64,000 bases of DNA. Source: an uncultured Porphyromonadaceae bacterium. GTDB lineage: Bacteria; Bacteroidota; Bacteroidia; Bacteroidales; Muribaculaceae. The position numbers and the translations under genes were made by a program. Shown one piece after another: positions 28,301 to 36,182 of this stretch (positions within the stretch are counted from its first letter, which is position 1; every line of letters starts with the position of its first letter). The notes beneath the pieces were generated by a model. It was not told the origin of the DNA, did no database searches, and saw only the letters and a program-made list of their open reading frames with translations. Location: positions 1-64,000 of the forward strand of contig UQER01000013.1 in assembly GCA_900540205.1 (NCBI GenBank), given 5' to 3'.

Positions 28301-28591
28301 TATCTAGATGGAGATGGATGGCGAGTTCCCAATCAGAAAGAAATTGCTATCATGACATCGCTAGGCATTCAACCTACTGATGGTACTACTAATAGATATT
28401 TTGGTCTATCAGCAACTTTTTCTTTCTATGATCAACAGGGGTATGCATTTGGTATGAATCCGGATGTTACCGGGAACCTTGATTATACAAATCGTTTTGT
28501 GATGGTTCCAAGATATGATTTTGCACTTACTCAGCAAGCTGTAGGGGCACTTGGAAATGCTAATATCCGGTGTGTGCGCGATGTGGATTAA
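25400..28591 (+). CDS. Large fimbrial tip candidate (DUF4906-type) with mosaic composition
   Basis: This 1063-residue lipoprotein has lipobox ALAGC (Cys near 25). The N-terminal 350 residues resemble type V pilus subunits (VTLSVNVRLPEMTPISRSDMA, ISQVRFNVTYNA), and the middle region matches the DUF4906 style of Bacteroidales tip proteins. The C-terminal half carries repeated endings RCVRNLG and IRCVRDVD and a WRVPNQKEIAIM segment, as in large secreted Bacteroidetes proteins with a C-type-lectin-like or major-paralogous fold. From roughly 27240 to the stop the DNA is clearly more AT-rich than the first half and than the next gene, so the terminal, presumably receptor-binding part may have been exchanged. 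Position and size suggest the adhesive tip. Confidence 0.75.
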   Translation: MKSFRNIYKSALWIAALLVVALAGCTDEIEYPDDEGAGRPVTLSVNVRLPEMTPISRSDMAAGLDGRVESLWIGVYSASSQQRTGVYSETRLNASPTHDYPESVKINAETGRSYIVAVANFEGRSAHNGTEVVSLEQALSDADTWEKFNNLSTMFDTDGDINADVPLNVLLMSGHYIDGTHANGDHTQIEAVTIPATGALLGAIHLRRTISQVRFNVTYNADNIEDFEVVGWTVHNVPNQSWLYEHTAGTLNAGDLRTVGTKGSYQHTPTTNVVTHNGNTYSFDWWQVENKRTGLEPPESHNKNGDYYSYREEEFKTDAGLNTGKYKSLVGSADAADANNNATFVELRVRMTLKVDEKGDKINGARVVDGVYTVHLGYCEGSGKSKAQDFNCRRNSKYTYDVTINNVNDILVEARKEGEPTPGGEGMVSDVTEKYVELDAHYGVYNIYLSDEDLYPTIANRSFDYMIRCYDENNQPVDIDSREPGTVPSENSERRKYLDWVEIRRADNATKLAEYKPRTGPHADSANPTMTIHEFWEKVSAGNENKDARTIKAGYYTVFFNEYVYETATDGDEEGSTAWHDYVNKHNRTVWIRVLVDQSTDGESCYYNSKYAFSQRSIQTYYNTNAETENALGVEHVNESYGLNLRSNFRQGDNDNNGRYNTAMYVAGGSSGWNPKNWTNGTYLWSSFVNVEEPQYVNAINTQDVVQPAFDKNNPHALPALIQLKSEHTKYDPDLTDNARVIEAINACMNRNRDLNGDGYIDAGELRWYVPTANQYARIILGRRSLSTPIMDYSRLTRIPYFEGDKVVLGNNNVAENNGLVTSLLIYGSNNKNNIVWAMEGLSTSTNRTYVMDPWNVRCVRNLGVDMSGVTSNETVKPAYVERSKNIIELKYYDQQSIRQEKITHMYPHHIANQDYNRCYKAFEYSDLLTVDLLNGYKIYGIGDWSYWLTAMNPCQVTDDNSDSLGKYLDGDGWRVPNQKEIAIMTSLGIQPTDGTTNRYFGLSATFSFYDQQGYAFGMNPDVTGNLDYTNRFVMVPRYDFALTQQAVGALGNANIRCVRDVD

Positions 28592-28619
28592 GGATATAGA
28601 ATGAGATAACTTGAAAAGA

Positions 28620-29585
28620 ATGAGAATATTGGTTTTTGCGCTGGCGGCGGGGCTTGGCCTCGTCGCCTGCGGTCATTCAAAAGGGGAGAGTGGGACGTCG
28701 GTGGCTTCGGACGGTGAGGCTGCGGCCGCCGTGCAGGGCAACGGCGAAAAGGGGAGTGCCGCTGAGGGGGTGGAGGAGCTTCCGCTGCCTGCGGTGCCTG
28801 AAACGCTGCGCGAGCCTGCGGAGCGTGCGGACTTCGTGGTGGCGCACTTCTGGGACGGGATGGATTTCACGGACCGCAGCCGTGCGCTCGATTCGGCTTT
28901 CGTGGAGCAGAATTTCGCCAATTTCGCCTCGGTGCTCCCTTATGCCACCCCCACGGGGCGTGAGGACGGGGTGGCGTTGCTGCTCGATGCCGCCCGCAAG
29001 GCGGGGGAGGAGCAGATCGATTTCCTCTATGCCGTGGCGGTGAACTATCTGTACAATCCGGAGTCGCCGATGTACAATCAGGAGACGTTTCTGCCGTTTG
29101 CCGACTGGGCCATAGCCCGCGGATATTACGCCGATGTGGCGCAGGAGCGGCGTGCCGACATAATGAAGAACCGTGTGGGCACCGTGGCCGGCGATTTTGC
29201 CTTCGAACTGCGCGGAGGGGGGCGGTCGGCGCTGAAGGCGCTTCGCGGCACGCCGGTGCTGCTGATGTTCTATGAGCCGGACTGCTCGCAATGCCATGAG
29301 GCTGAGAGGGCGCTGCGCGTTGTGCCTGAGCTTGGGCGCGCCATTGCCGAGGGCGAGCTGCAGATGCTGGCCGTGTATGTGGGCGAGGACCGCAAGCTGT
29401 GGGAGGAGCATGCCGCCACGTTGCCGCAGGAATGGCTTGTGGGAATTGATGCCGAACGGGCGGTGGACCGCCGTGAGCTGTACAACATAGGGCTGACGCC
29501 GTCGTTCTACCTCCTTGACGCCGAGGGCCGCGTGCAGCTCAAGGACGGCACGCTGGGCCACGTGCTGGGGATGTTCGGCCGGTGA
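28620..29585 (+). CDS. DUF5106/thioredoxin-like lipoprotein
   Basis: This 321-residue lipoprotein has lipobox LVAC. ATG 28620 is preferred; a TTG at 28611 is in frame. The first half (FVVAHFWDGMDFTDRS, then FANFASVLPYATP) resembles DUF5106. The second half is a thioredoxin fold: TPVLLMFYEPDCSQCHEAERAL with Cys222 and Cys225 (CxxC), and a cis-Pro-like GLTPSFYLLD segment. It may be a periplasmic thiol oxidoreductase helping disulphide handling of secreted proteins. It sits 28 bp after the tip gene and is very GC-rich, in contrast to the AT-rich end of that gene. A link to pilus assembly is only suggested by position. Confidence 0.8.
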   Translation: MRILVFALAAGLGLVACGHSKGESGTSVASDGEAAAAVQGNGEKGSAAEGVEELPLPAVPETLREPAERADFVVAHFWDGMDFTDRSRALDSAFVEQNFANFASVLPYATPTGREDGVALLLDAARKAGEEQIDFLYAVAVNYLYNPESPMYNQETFLPFADWAIARGYYADVAQERRADIMKNRVGTVAGDFAFELRGGGRSALKALRGTPVLLMFYEPDCSQCHEAERALRVVPELGRAIAEGELQMLAVYVGEDRKLWEEHAATLPQEWLVGIDAERAVDRRELYNIGLTPSFYLLDAEGRVQLKDGTLGHVLGMFGR

Positions 29586-29610
29586 AGGGGGCGAGAGATC
29601 GCATCCATCA

Positions 29611-29722
29611 ACTTGTAGGGTCGCGACCTGTCGCGACTGCAATCCTGCGTAACATATTTGAGCATCAGGCATTCATTTGCAACATCCCGCCTGCAGTCGC
29701 GACAGGTCGCGACCCTACAAGT
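29611..29722. repeat. REPIN-like inverted repeat, GTCGCGAC family, copy 2
   Basis: Perfect 31-base inverted arms (29611-29641 and 29692-29722) share the same core as the element at 22430 but enclose an unrelated 50-base spacer. The element lies between the pilus operon and the second GH97. Confidence 0.85.
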
Positions 29723-29788
29723 TTGGGGGGAGCATTGTCATTCAGAACTGTTGCTTTCAAAGTATCGGCATCTCGGTTTGCGGGGAGA

Positions 29789-29820
29789 TTTGCCGGATTG
29801 AGGGGATTTGCGTATATTTG
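29789..29820 (+). promoter_or_regulatory. Promoter of the second GH97 gene
   Basis: TTTG (29789-29792), 20 bases, then TATATTTG (29813-29820): a full match to the Bacteroidetes consensus, 36 bp before the ATG at 29857. Confidence 0.8.
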
Positions 29821-29856
29821 CATGTATCTTATTTACCCTCATACATCTATCTCATC

Positions 29857-31956
29857 ATGAAAATTTCAACATTGTGCTGGCTTCCCGTTGCCGCCATAGC
29901 GCTCGGAAGCTGTTCGCATAGGGGCGGCGAGACGCTTGCCTCGCCCGACGGCGAAATCAAGGTGGAGTTCGCCCTCGACGGCGAAGGCACACCCACTTAT
30001 GCAGTAAAATTCCATGGAAAGGACATTGTGGAGAAATCGCGCCTCGGTTTCGCCACTCTCAACGATTCGCTCAACTTCCGCAGCGGCTTCAAGGTTGACT
30101 CGGTTGTGGCCGGTTCGTTCCACGAGGTGTGGGCGCCGGTGTGGGGCGAGAACGATTCGATCGACAACACCTACAACGACCTTACGGTTTATCTGTCGAA
30201 CGCTTCGGGACGGATGAATGTGGAGTTCCGCGCGTTCAACGACGGTGTGGGCTTCCGCTATGTGTTCCCCGAGCAGGCTGTGGACACGCTGCTTGTGGCC
30301 GAGGAGCTTTCGGAGTTCGCCATGGGCGAGAACCTGACGGCCTGGTGGATTTCGGGCGACTATGACACCCAGGAATATGAGTACACCAAATCGCGCCTGA
30401 GCGAGATACGCAACCTCAGCGAGGGGATGCGCATAGGCAATGCCGCCCAGACAGGCTTCTCACCCACGGGGGTGCAGACATCGCTGATGCTCAAGAACGA
30501 CGACGGCGTGTACATCAATCTCCACGAGGCCGCGCTGGTGGATTATCCGGCCATGCACCTCAACCTCAACGACACCACCATGACGTTTGTGAGCCATCTC
30601 ACCCCGGGCATCCCCGAGGCAAAGGCCACGCTGGCACTGCCGCGCGCCACACCCTGGCGTGTGATCATGCTCGGCGACAAGGCCACCGACATCCTCGCGT
30701 CGGCAATGGTGCTCAACCTCAACGACCCCTGCGCACTCGACGACACATCGTGGATACATCCCACGAAGTACATGGGCGTGTGGTGGGAGATGATCACCGG
30801 CAAATCGCAGTGGAGCTACACAAACGCCGAGAACTTCGATCTGGCCACCTTCGACTATTCCAAGGCCAAGCCCCACGGACAGCATGGCGCCAACAACGAG
30901 AATGTGCGCCGCTACATAGATTTCGCAGCCGAGAACGGCTTCGACCAGCTGCTCATCGAAGGCTGGAACGTGGGCTGGGAGGACTGGTTCGGCAAGGAGA
31001 AGGACTTCGTGTTCGACTTCGTCACCCCCTATCCCGATTTCGACATCAAGGCGCTCAACGACTATGCCCACAGCAAGGGCATCAAGCTGATGATGCACCA
31101 CGAGACCTCCGGCTCCGTAGGCAACTACGAAAAGCACATGGAGGCCGCCTACGACCTGATGAACCGCTACGGCTACGATGCCGTGAAGAGCGGCTATGTA
31201 GGCCATATCCTCCCCAAGGGCGACACCCACTACAGCCAGCGCATGGTGAACCACTATCTTGACGCGGTGAGGCGTGCCGCCGACCATCACATCATGGTCA
31301 ACGGCCACGAGGCTGTGCGTCCCACCGGTCTGTGCCGTACATATCCCAATCTTGTGGGCAACGAGAGCGCGATGGGCACGGAGTACCGCGAAATGTCGCC
31401 CCAGCATGTGACCATCCTTCCGTTCATCCGCCTCATCGGCGGCCCGATGGATTTCACTCCCGGCATTTTCTGCATGGACATGAGCAAATTCGTGCCCGGA
31501 AGCAAGGACCACAAGAAAGCCACGGTGGGCAATCAGCTTGCCCTGTATGTCACCATGTACTCGCCGCTGCAGATGGCAGCCGACATGCCCGAGCATTATG
31601 CCGAGAAGGCCGATGCATTCCAGTTCATCAAGGATGTTCCCGCCGACTGGAGCCGTTCGGTCTATCTCGACGCCGAACCGGGTGAATTCATCATTGCCGC
31701 ACGTCAGGGCAAGGGCACTGACAACTGGTTTGTGGGCGGTGTGGCCAACGAGGCCCGCGAAAGCGAGATTTCGCTCGATTTCCTTGAGCCGGGACGCACC
31801 TACAAGGCAACCCTTTATGCCGACGCTCCCGATGCCGACTGCTACGACAATCCGGAGGCTTACGTTATCACAACGTTCGACGCCACTTCGGATTCTAAAC
31901 TTCCCGTGAAGATGGCGCGCGGCGGCGGTTTCGCCCTCTCGCTCATAGCCCAGTGA
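29857..31956 (+). CDS. GH97 inverting-type alpha-glucosidase-like lipoprotein
   Basis: ATG 29857 follows the promoter; an upstream in-frame ATG (29677) lies inside the repeat. The 699-residue product has lipobox LGSC, the GH97 N-terminal beta domain (EFRAFNDGVGFRYVFPEQ), LPRATPWRVIMLGDKATDIL, and a barrel with LLIEGWNVGWEDW. MMHHETSGS carries Glu416, and NGHE plus NLVGNESAMGTEYRE supply the other acidic residues of the inverting, calcium-dependent SusB group. Inverting GH97 enzymes act mainly on alpha-glucosides. It therefore differs in mechanism from the retaining GH97 at 10499. It is a single-gene unit, closed by a terminator at 32020. Confidence 0.88.
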   Translation: MKISTLCWLPVAAIALGSCSHRGGETLASPDGEIKVEFALDGEGTPTYAVKFHGKDIVEKSRLGFATLNDSLNFRSGFKVDSVVAGSFHEVWAPVWGENDSIDNTYNDLTVYLSNASGRMNVEFRAFNDGVGFRYVFPEQAVDTLLVAEELSEFAMGENLTAWWISGDYDTQEYEYTKSRLSEIRNLSEGMRIGNAAQTGFSPTGVQTSLMLKNDDGVYINLHEAALVDYPAMHLNLNDTTMTFVSHLTPGIPEAKATLALPRATPWRVIMLGDKATDILASAMVLNLNDPCALDDTSWIHPTKYMGVWWEMITGKSQWSYTNAENFDLATFDYSKAKPHGQHGANNENVRRYIDFAAENGFDQLLIEGWNVGWEDWFGKEKDFVFDFVTPYPDFDIKALNDYAHSKGIKLMMHHETSGSVGNYEKHMEAAYDLMNRYGYDAVKSGYVGHILPKGDTHYSQRMVNHYLDAVRRAADHHIMVNGHEAVRPTGLCRTYPNLVGNESAMGTEYREMSPQHVTILPFIRLIGGPMDFTPGIFCMDMSKFVPGSKDHKKATVGNQLALYVTMYSPLQMAADMPEHYAEKADAFQFIKDVPADWSRSVYLDAEPGEFIIAARQGKGTDNWFVGGVANEARESEISLDFLEPGRTYKATLYADAPDADCYDNPEAYVITTFDATSDSKLPVKMARGGGFALSLIAQ

Positions 31957-32019
31957 CGCACAAGACCGCCTGTTGAACCTGACCGATTAAAATCAGGTCC
32001 AGCTCGGACTATCATCTAA

Positions 32020-32067
32020 AACGGACCGGTAGCAACGAACCATCGAGGCTGCCGGTCCGTTGTTTAT
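32020..32067 (+). terminator. Terminator after the second GH97
   Basis: AACGGACCGGTAGC (32020-32033) pairs with 32048-32061, with one G-U pair, and is followed by GTTTATTT. It separates GH97 from pncB. Confidence 0.8.
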
Positions 32068-32104
32068 TTAACCATTGTTTAACAGAATGCAATTAGTTGG
32101 AATC

Positions 32105-33316
32105 ATGCACCCTATAATAACACACTTCACCGACGATGACCTGTATAAATTCACCATGTGCTGCGCTGTGATAGAGAATTATCCGCGCACGCGGGTGAAA
32201 TACCGTTTTTTCGACCGCAACAACACGGTCTATCCTCCGGGGTTCGCCGACGAGCTGATGCGGCAGATCGCCATGCTCGAGGAGGTGGTGATCACCGATG
32301 AGGAGGTGGAGTTCATGCAGCGGCGGTGCCGCTACATCCCACTGTGGTTCTACAGCTTTCTGCGAGGGTTCCGCTACGACCGGCGATGGGTGACGGCCAC
32401 TCAGGACGCTGAGGGTCACCTGTCGGTGGAGTTCGAGGGGTATTGGTGCGACACCATTCTGCTTGAGGTGAAAGTGCTTGCCATAATCTCAGAGCTTTAT
32501 TATGAGATGACGGGGCAGGCGCAGCGCATTGAACATGGCCTGGACGAGTATTATGCCGCATCGTATGAGAAGGCGCGCCGGCTCATAGAGGCCGGATGCG
32601 TGTTCAGCGATTTCGGCACCCGGCGGCGTGCCTCGTTTGCCGCGCAGGACACCGTGATGCGCGCCATGACGGCATGCGGACGGGACCATGCCTGTGCCCC
32701 GGGGCGCTTCATCGGCACAAGCAATGTGTATTTCGCAATGAAATATGACCTTACACCCGTGGGAACAATGGCGCACGAACTGGTGTGCGCCATAGCGGGG
32801 ATGTACGGGCCGCAGATGGCCAATTATCTGGCCATGCGCACGTGGTCGCACACCTATCGCGGCGCGCTGGGCACGTTTCTTTACGATACATACGGGTGGC
32901 GCATTTTCAGCCTGAACTTTTCGGAGGATTACGCCAACATGTTCAAGGGGCTTAGGGTGGACAGCGGCGACAATTTCGAGCAGCTCGACCTGATTGTGGA
33001 GAAATATCGTTCGCTCAACATTGACCCTGCCACCAAGCAGGTGGTGTTCAGCAACGGGCTCGACGTGGACCGGGCCATACGGATTCAGCGCTATGCCGAG
33101 GGGAAATGCCTGCCGTCGTTCGGCATCGGCACGCACTTCACCAACGATTTCGCCGATGTGGAGCCGATGAACATAGTCATAAAGCTTACCTCGGTGAAAA
33201 TCACAGAGTCGTGGCCGTTCTATTGCCAGACTTGCAAACTGAGCGAGGACAAGGGAAAATATACCGGCGATGCCGCAACCGTGGCCTGCTTCAAGACCCT
33301 GCTGCACATTGACTGA
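32105..33316 (+). CDS. pncB: Nicotinate phosphoribosyltransferase
   Basis: This cytosolic enzyme of NAD salvage converts nicotinate and PRPP (with ATP) to nicotinate mononucleotide. The 403-residue protein opens with IITHFTDDDLYKFTM, the family N-terminus, and has FSDFGTRRRASF (about residues 175-185), FIGTSNVYFAMKYDLTPVGTMAHE with the conserved GTSN and H, and GLRVDSGDN plus FGIGTHFTND for phosphate binding. ATG 32105 places the conserved start directly at the N-terminus; ATG 32087 and TTG 32075 are also in frame. Its 3' end overlaps the convergent membrane-protein gene by 26 bp. Confidence 0.93.
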   Translation: MHPIITHFTDDDLYKFTMCCAVIENYPRTRVKYRFFDRNNTVYPPGFADELMRQIAMLEEVVITDEEVEFMQRRCRYIPLWFYSFLRGFRYDRRWVTATQDAEGHLSVEFEGYWCDTILLEVKVLAIISELYYEMTGQAQRIEHGLDEYYAASYEKARRLIEAGCVFSDFGTRRRASFAAQDTVMRAMTACGRDHACAPGRFIGTSNVYFAMKYDLTPVGTMAHELVCAIAGMYGPQMANYLAMRTWSHTYRGALGTFLYDTYGWRIFSLNFSEDYANMFKGLRVDSGDNFEQLDLIVEKYRSLNIDPATKQVVFSNGLDVDRAIRIQRYAEGKCLPSFGIGTHFTNDFADVEPMNIVIKLTSVKITESWPFYCQTCKLSEDKGKYTGDAATVACFKTLLHID

Positions 33317-35066
33317 GGGCACCGGCCGGACTGGGAGGCAACTCGTAGACGTTGTAGAGGGCGGTAGCTTTTGTGCACTTGTAGCCTTTGGAATGCAGAT
33401 AGCTGAGCAGTGCGCCGCTTTTTTCGGCGTTGTGGTAGATGTTGGCGGTTTCGGCCTCGGTGCCGAGCATGAACGCTTCCGAGGGGGTGCCGAAATCGTT
33501 TCCGATGGTATTGTATTTAAGGATTATCACCGGTGCGCCGTTCAGATGTAGGTCGAGTTTGCGAAGGAGGCTTTCGGTCGAAAGCTGTTCCGGCCAGGAA
33601 TTACCCAGTGCAGGCCGGGTGGATGTGAGGTAATGCAGCATTGGTGCGCTGCCGTAGATCAGCACTTCGCTGCCGGCAGGAGCGATGGTCTGCACCCCGT
33701 CGGCAGTGGCGTCGATTATATGAGCCCGTTCCGGCGATGTGAGGATGCAGCGCATCAAAGGGCTTTTAAGTTGCATGGTGCAGTTGGCGGGTGCGGTGGC
33801 ATCGAAGTAGAGACCGCATCGCACGGCCAACCGGCAGCAATTGGCCAGCACAAGCAGCACGACGACAGCCACGGCCAATGAGGCGTGCCGCAGCGACAGA
33901 TGCATGCTGCGTTGCAAAAAAAGCGTGTAGAACACCAGAGCAGGCACACCGGCCATCCACATGGCCGCAGGCCCGTTGTTGGAGATGCCGTTGTCGCTTC
34001 CCAACGGAAATATCAGCAGCATGGCAAGCCCGGCCCATCCGGCAAGGCGCATGCGCCGCGAGCCGCTAAGTATGCTCCCCGTTGAGCCAACGAGAAAAAA
34101 TGCATCGAGTAAATATGTGCTGCCGGTACGGGCCACCAAGTATCCCATGCCGCAGAATGCCATTATCCATGCAGCGCTCCTGATGAGGCGGCTGTGTGGC
34201 ACGAACTTGTAGGTACACCATAGCATTATCCCTATGGCAAGCAGTTTGGCTGCCACTCTGCCTGTAATGAGATAGGAATCAATCTGGGCACGGATCAGGT
34301 GGCTGATTCCGTGTGAGGCCTCCCCGTCGGCTGACGAGGCTATCCCGAACAGGTCGGACATGTTGCTGGCGAAAATGCTGAAATGCTTGAGTGCCAGCAT
34401 GGCAGCCAGTACAAGTGCCACTCCGGCAATCCATCCTGCTGCAAAAGATGCGGTTACAGATTGCCACATGTGTTTCCGGCGGTAAATGGCAGCGCCGATG
34501 GGAATGAGCAGGATGTAAGCGAAGCCGAGGACATTGGGGATGCGGGCGAAGGTATTCATGCCAAGCACAAGGCCGGAGGCGAGGGCCAGACATACGGCGT
34601 CTGTGCGGTTGCGGGCTGTAACGCTTCTCATGATGAGCAAAAGTCCCACACATGTCAGCAGCGATGTGAGATGGTCGTAGGAGAATGTGAGCGGGAGCCA
34701 CCAGCTTCCGACAATCATAAGCAGGGATGAGCCGGCCACGGCGCTGCGGAACCGGCGTGCCGGAAATGCAGCCGCAAGGCATAGAGCACACAACAGATTG
34801 ACCGTTGCACCAACTATGCGCATTCCCAACGCTGTATGCATAATCTTCAGAAGCGCACCTCCCGTCAGGCCGCTGAGATAGTACATGAAATTGTACTCAA
34901 CACATTCGGGATGGGAATAGATGTTGTCGTAGAATGTCAGATAGAATCCGGAGTCGCACAATTCCACTCCCATGAACAGTGGTGGAATCTGGACGACAAT
35001 GCATATCACAGCCAGCCACAAAGCAAACGCTTTGCCGGACATATATTTCAGTTTAAATGGATTCAT
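33291..35066 (-). CDS. Polytopic membrane protein, GT-C-glycosyltransferase-like
   Basis: This protein of about 591 residues (599 if it starts at 35090) has roughly a dozen hydrophobic segments, starting with ALWLAVICIVVQIPPLF. After the first segment comes GVELCDSGFYLTFYDNIY, an acidic loop in the place where GT-C glycosyltransferases (dolichyl-phosphate-mannose type) carry their catalytic Asp. The C-terminal 150 residues are soluble. I do not recognise a named family; a lipid-linked sugar transferase for surface polysaccharide is one possibility, inferred from topology. It stands alone, convergent with pncB, with 443 bp of gene-free DNA upstream. Confidence 0.6.
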   Translation of the reverse strand: MNPFKLKYMSGKAFALWLAVICIVVQIPPLFMGVELCDSGFYLTFYDNIYSHPECVEYNFMYYLSGLTGGALLKIMHTALGMRIVGATVNLLCALCLAAAFPARRFRSAVAGSSLLMIVGSWWLPLTFSYDHLTSLLTCVGLLLIMRSVTARNRTDAVCLALASGLVLGMNTFARIPNVLGFAYILLIPIGAAIYRRKHMWQSVTASFAAGWIAGVALVLAAMLALKHFSIFASNMSDLFGIASSADGEASHGISHLIRAQIDSYLITGRVAAKLLAIGIMLWCTYKFVPHSRLIRSAAWIMAFCGMGYLVARTGSTYLLDAFFLVGSTGSILSGSRRMRLAGWAGLAMLLIFPLGSDNGISNNGPAAMWMAGVPALVFYTLFLQRSMHLSLRHASLAVAVVVLLVLANCCRLAVRCGLYFDATAPANCTMQLKSPLMRCILTSPERAHIIDATADGVQTIAPAGSEVLIYGSAPMLHYLTSTRPALGNSWPEQLSTESLLRKLDLHLNGAPVIILKYNTIGNDFGTPSEAFMLGTEAETANIYHNAEKSGALLSYLHSKGYKCTKATALYNVYELPPSPAGALSQCAAGS

Positions 35067-35090
35067 GCCGGAATATTGGTAATGAAACAA

Positions 35091-35533
35091 ATTGTTGCTG
35101 TAAAATTAGGCATTAAATTATTTTAAGCAAAATGTCCGTAGCCGTTGGGACATGGGTTGGCGCGATGCGGATTTATACACATGCAAACATACTCGCAGGT
35201 TTTGCGCTGCAAAGGTAGTCAATATCCCCGTAGTATCCGGCTTGTTTCTCAAAACATTATCATTTCAGTTTTCAATGCCTTACGCATCACAGAAGGACTT
35301 GCTATGCCGTCGTTGGCTCCGATTGCCACATAGGAGGGAGGGTCAAGCCGCGTATATTGGAATGCCCGGTGTAGCGGACCGTTATTTGCATTTGGCGGTG
35401 GAATCTGCGCATATTTTTTTGGATATAGTGATTAGTTTTTAGAAGAAGTTCCGTTATATTTAGATGCAGATTAGTACAATATTACCGGATATCAAATTCC
35501 CATTCGCTTTAAATCTATAACCAGGTGTTTTGA
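35091..35533. other. Gene-free stretch before the ECF sigma gene
   Basis: About 440 bp between the membrane-protein gene and the sigma-factor gene. No complete TTTG/TAnnTTTG pair, hairpin terminator or convincing ORF was found. It should hold the divergent promoters of both genes. Confidence 0.5.
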
Positions 35534-36109
35534 ATGATGAATGAGGCTGAATTATGGAGCAAGGTCTTGAGCGGTGATATGACAGCTTTGTCGCTGTTGT
35601 ATAAGCAGAACTATAACCTATTGTTTAACTGGGGGATGAGGTTCGTTTCCGATGAGGAATTTGTCAAAGACTGCATTCAGGATGTATTCGTCAAAATATG
35701 CAGCAGCCGGAAACTTTCTTCAACTCCCTATGTGAGGTCCTACCTTCTGACATCATTGCGTAACATGATTTTTGACCGGGTCGCCTCTGCACACGATGAT
35801 GTGTCAATCACCGGACGGCTGTTTGAGATTGATGACAATGACTCCGGAATTGAGCAGCTTTTCAAGGATGACGATGACTCGCGTATGCTGGGACGCCGGC
35901 TTGTCATGGCTTACAATTCTCTGACATATAATCAGCGGGTGTCCGTTTACCTCAGGTATGTCCGCGGTCTGTCGTACAAGGAGATTGCCGCTGTGATGGA
36001 AATGAATCCGCAGTCTGCGATGAATCTTGTGTCCAGGGCTCTCAAATCTCTTCGGTCAGAGATGGGAGCAACTCCGTTCCTGATTTATTTATGCATGTTA
36101 TTGTCATAA
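35534..36109 (+). CDS. ECF-type RNA polymerase sigma factor
   Basis: This 191-residue protein has sigma region 2 at about 10-80 (ALSLLYKQNYNLLFNWGMRFVSDEEFVKDCIQDVFVKI, partial) and region 4 at about 125-180 (YNSLTYNQRVSVYLRYVRGLSYKEIAAVMEM, partial), with the helix-turn-helix SYKEIAAVM and AMNLVSRALKSLR. Bacteroidetes ECF sigma factors of this type pair with a FecR anti-sigma and an STN-bearing SusC, both of which follow here. It would drive the locus to 55633 when the transporter is occupied by substrate. The gene lies 73 bp before fecR. Confidence 0.93.
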   Translation: MMNEAELWSKVLSGDMTALSLLYKQNYNLLFNWGMRFVSDEEFVKDCIQDVFVKICSSRKLSSTPYVRSYLLTSLRNMIFDRVASAHDDVSITGRLFEIDDNDSGIEQLFKDDDDSRMLGRRLVMAYNSLTYNQRVSVYLRYVRGLSYKEIAAVMEMNPQSAMNLVSRALKSLRSEMGATPFLIYLCMLLS

Positions 36110-36182
36110 GTAAGATTTTGTGAGTAGGAATTCTGAAGGATTCCGTTAATATATATGTAAACCCGTCAATTTTTTTTTTGCG

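Noticed and set aside
35145..35442. Short open frames before the sigma-factor gene
   Set aside because: Overlapping frames with no start context, domain or neighbour support.
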